Below are positions 5,431 through 5,464 of a stretch of 5,464 nucleotides of DNA, one piece after another. Source of the DNA: Deltaproteobacteria bacterium (GTDB lineage: Bacteria > Desulfobacterota > Desulfobacteria > Desulfobacterales > JAFDCJ01); NCBI GenBank assembly GCA_024277475.1, contig JAJRVC010000183.1, positions 1-5,464 of the forward strand. Direction: 5' to 3'. The translations under genes and the position numbers were made by a program. Each line of letters starts with the position of its first letter. The first letter of the stretch is position 1. Below the pieces are notes generated by a model. It was given only the letters and a program-made list of their open reading frames with translations. It made no database searches and had not been told where the DNA came from.

Positions 5431-5464
5431 TGCCCATGGATAAAAATGGCTTCGTGGATGGGCA
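5431..5464. other. Hairpin with TGCCCAT / ATGGGCA arms at the window edge
   Basis: TGCCCAT at 5431-5437 is the exact reverse complement of 5458-5464, with a 20-base spacer rich in ATGG motifs. It sits just outside the right terminal repeat and is cut off by the window end, so it may be longer. It has no recognisable gene association here. Confidence 0.5.

Overview
The window holds three protein-coding genes, all on the minus strand, embedded in repeat-rich intergenic DNA. In the direction of transcription they are: a DsbD-type thiol:disulfide interchange protein (5260-3317), a small lysine/alanine/proline-rich histone H1-like protein with a C-terminal winged-helix-like domain (3196-2798), and an ion-transporter-superfamily antiporter of the sodium:proton antiporter / CitMHS type (1830-265). 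I found no rRNA, tRNA, CRISPR array, transposase or recombinase.

Base composition is moderate. A full-length DsbD, an NhaD-like antiporter with a Sec signal peptide, and many short heptamer repeats in the gaps suggest a Gram-negative bacterium, most likely a deltaproteobacterium-like lineage such as Desulfobacterota. That assignment is inference from general character, not from a marker gene.

The most striking feature is at the edges. Bases 1-140 and 5278-5417 are inverted copies of one element, identical at 138 of 140 positions by direct comparison. Each copy is itself a long imperfect palindrome with a 14-bp and a 10-bp perfect stem, which looks like a MITE or a large REP-like element. The two copies bracket the three genes exactly; the right one stops 17 bases before the dsbD start codon. 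This could be a mobilisable unit, a substrate for inversion by recombination, or two independent insertions.

Between the antiporter and the H1-like gene lie 967 bases (1831-2797) with no credible gene. They hold a mosaic of hairpins, heptamer arrays with 7-base period, a palindrome that shares a 13-base core with the terminal element, and a roughly 60-base dispersed repeat. A diverged copy of that dispersed repeat sits in frame at the 3' end of dsbD and supplies the last 20 or so residues of the protein.

Functionally, the antiporter would act in cation homeostasis at the inner membrane, DsbD would carry electrons from cytoplasmic thioredoxin to periplasmic thiol proteins, and the H1-like protein probably binds DNA. 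Nothing in the sequence ties them into one pathway. The 120-base and 967-base gaps, and separate ribosome binding sites, argue against a tight operon.
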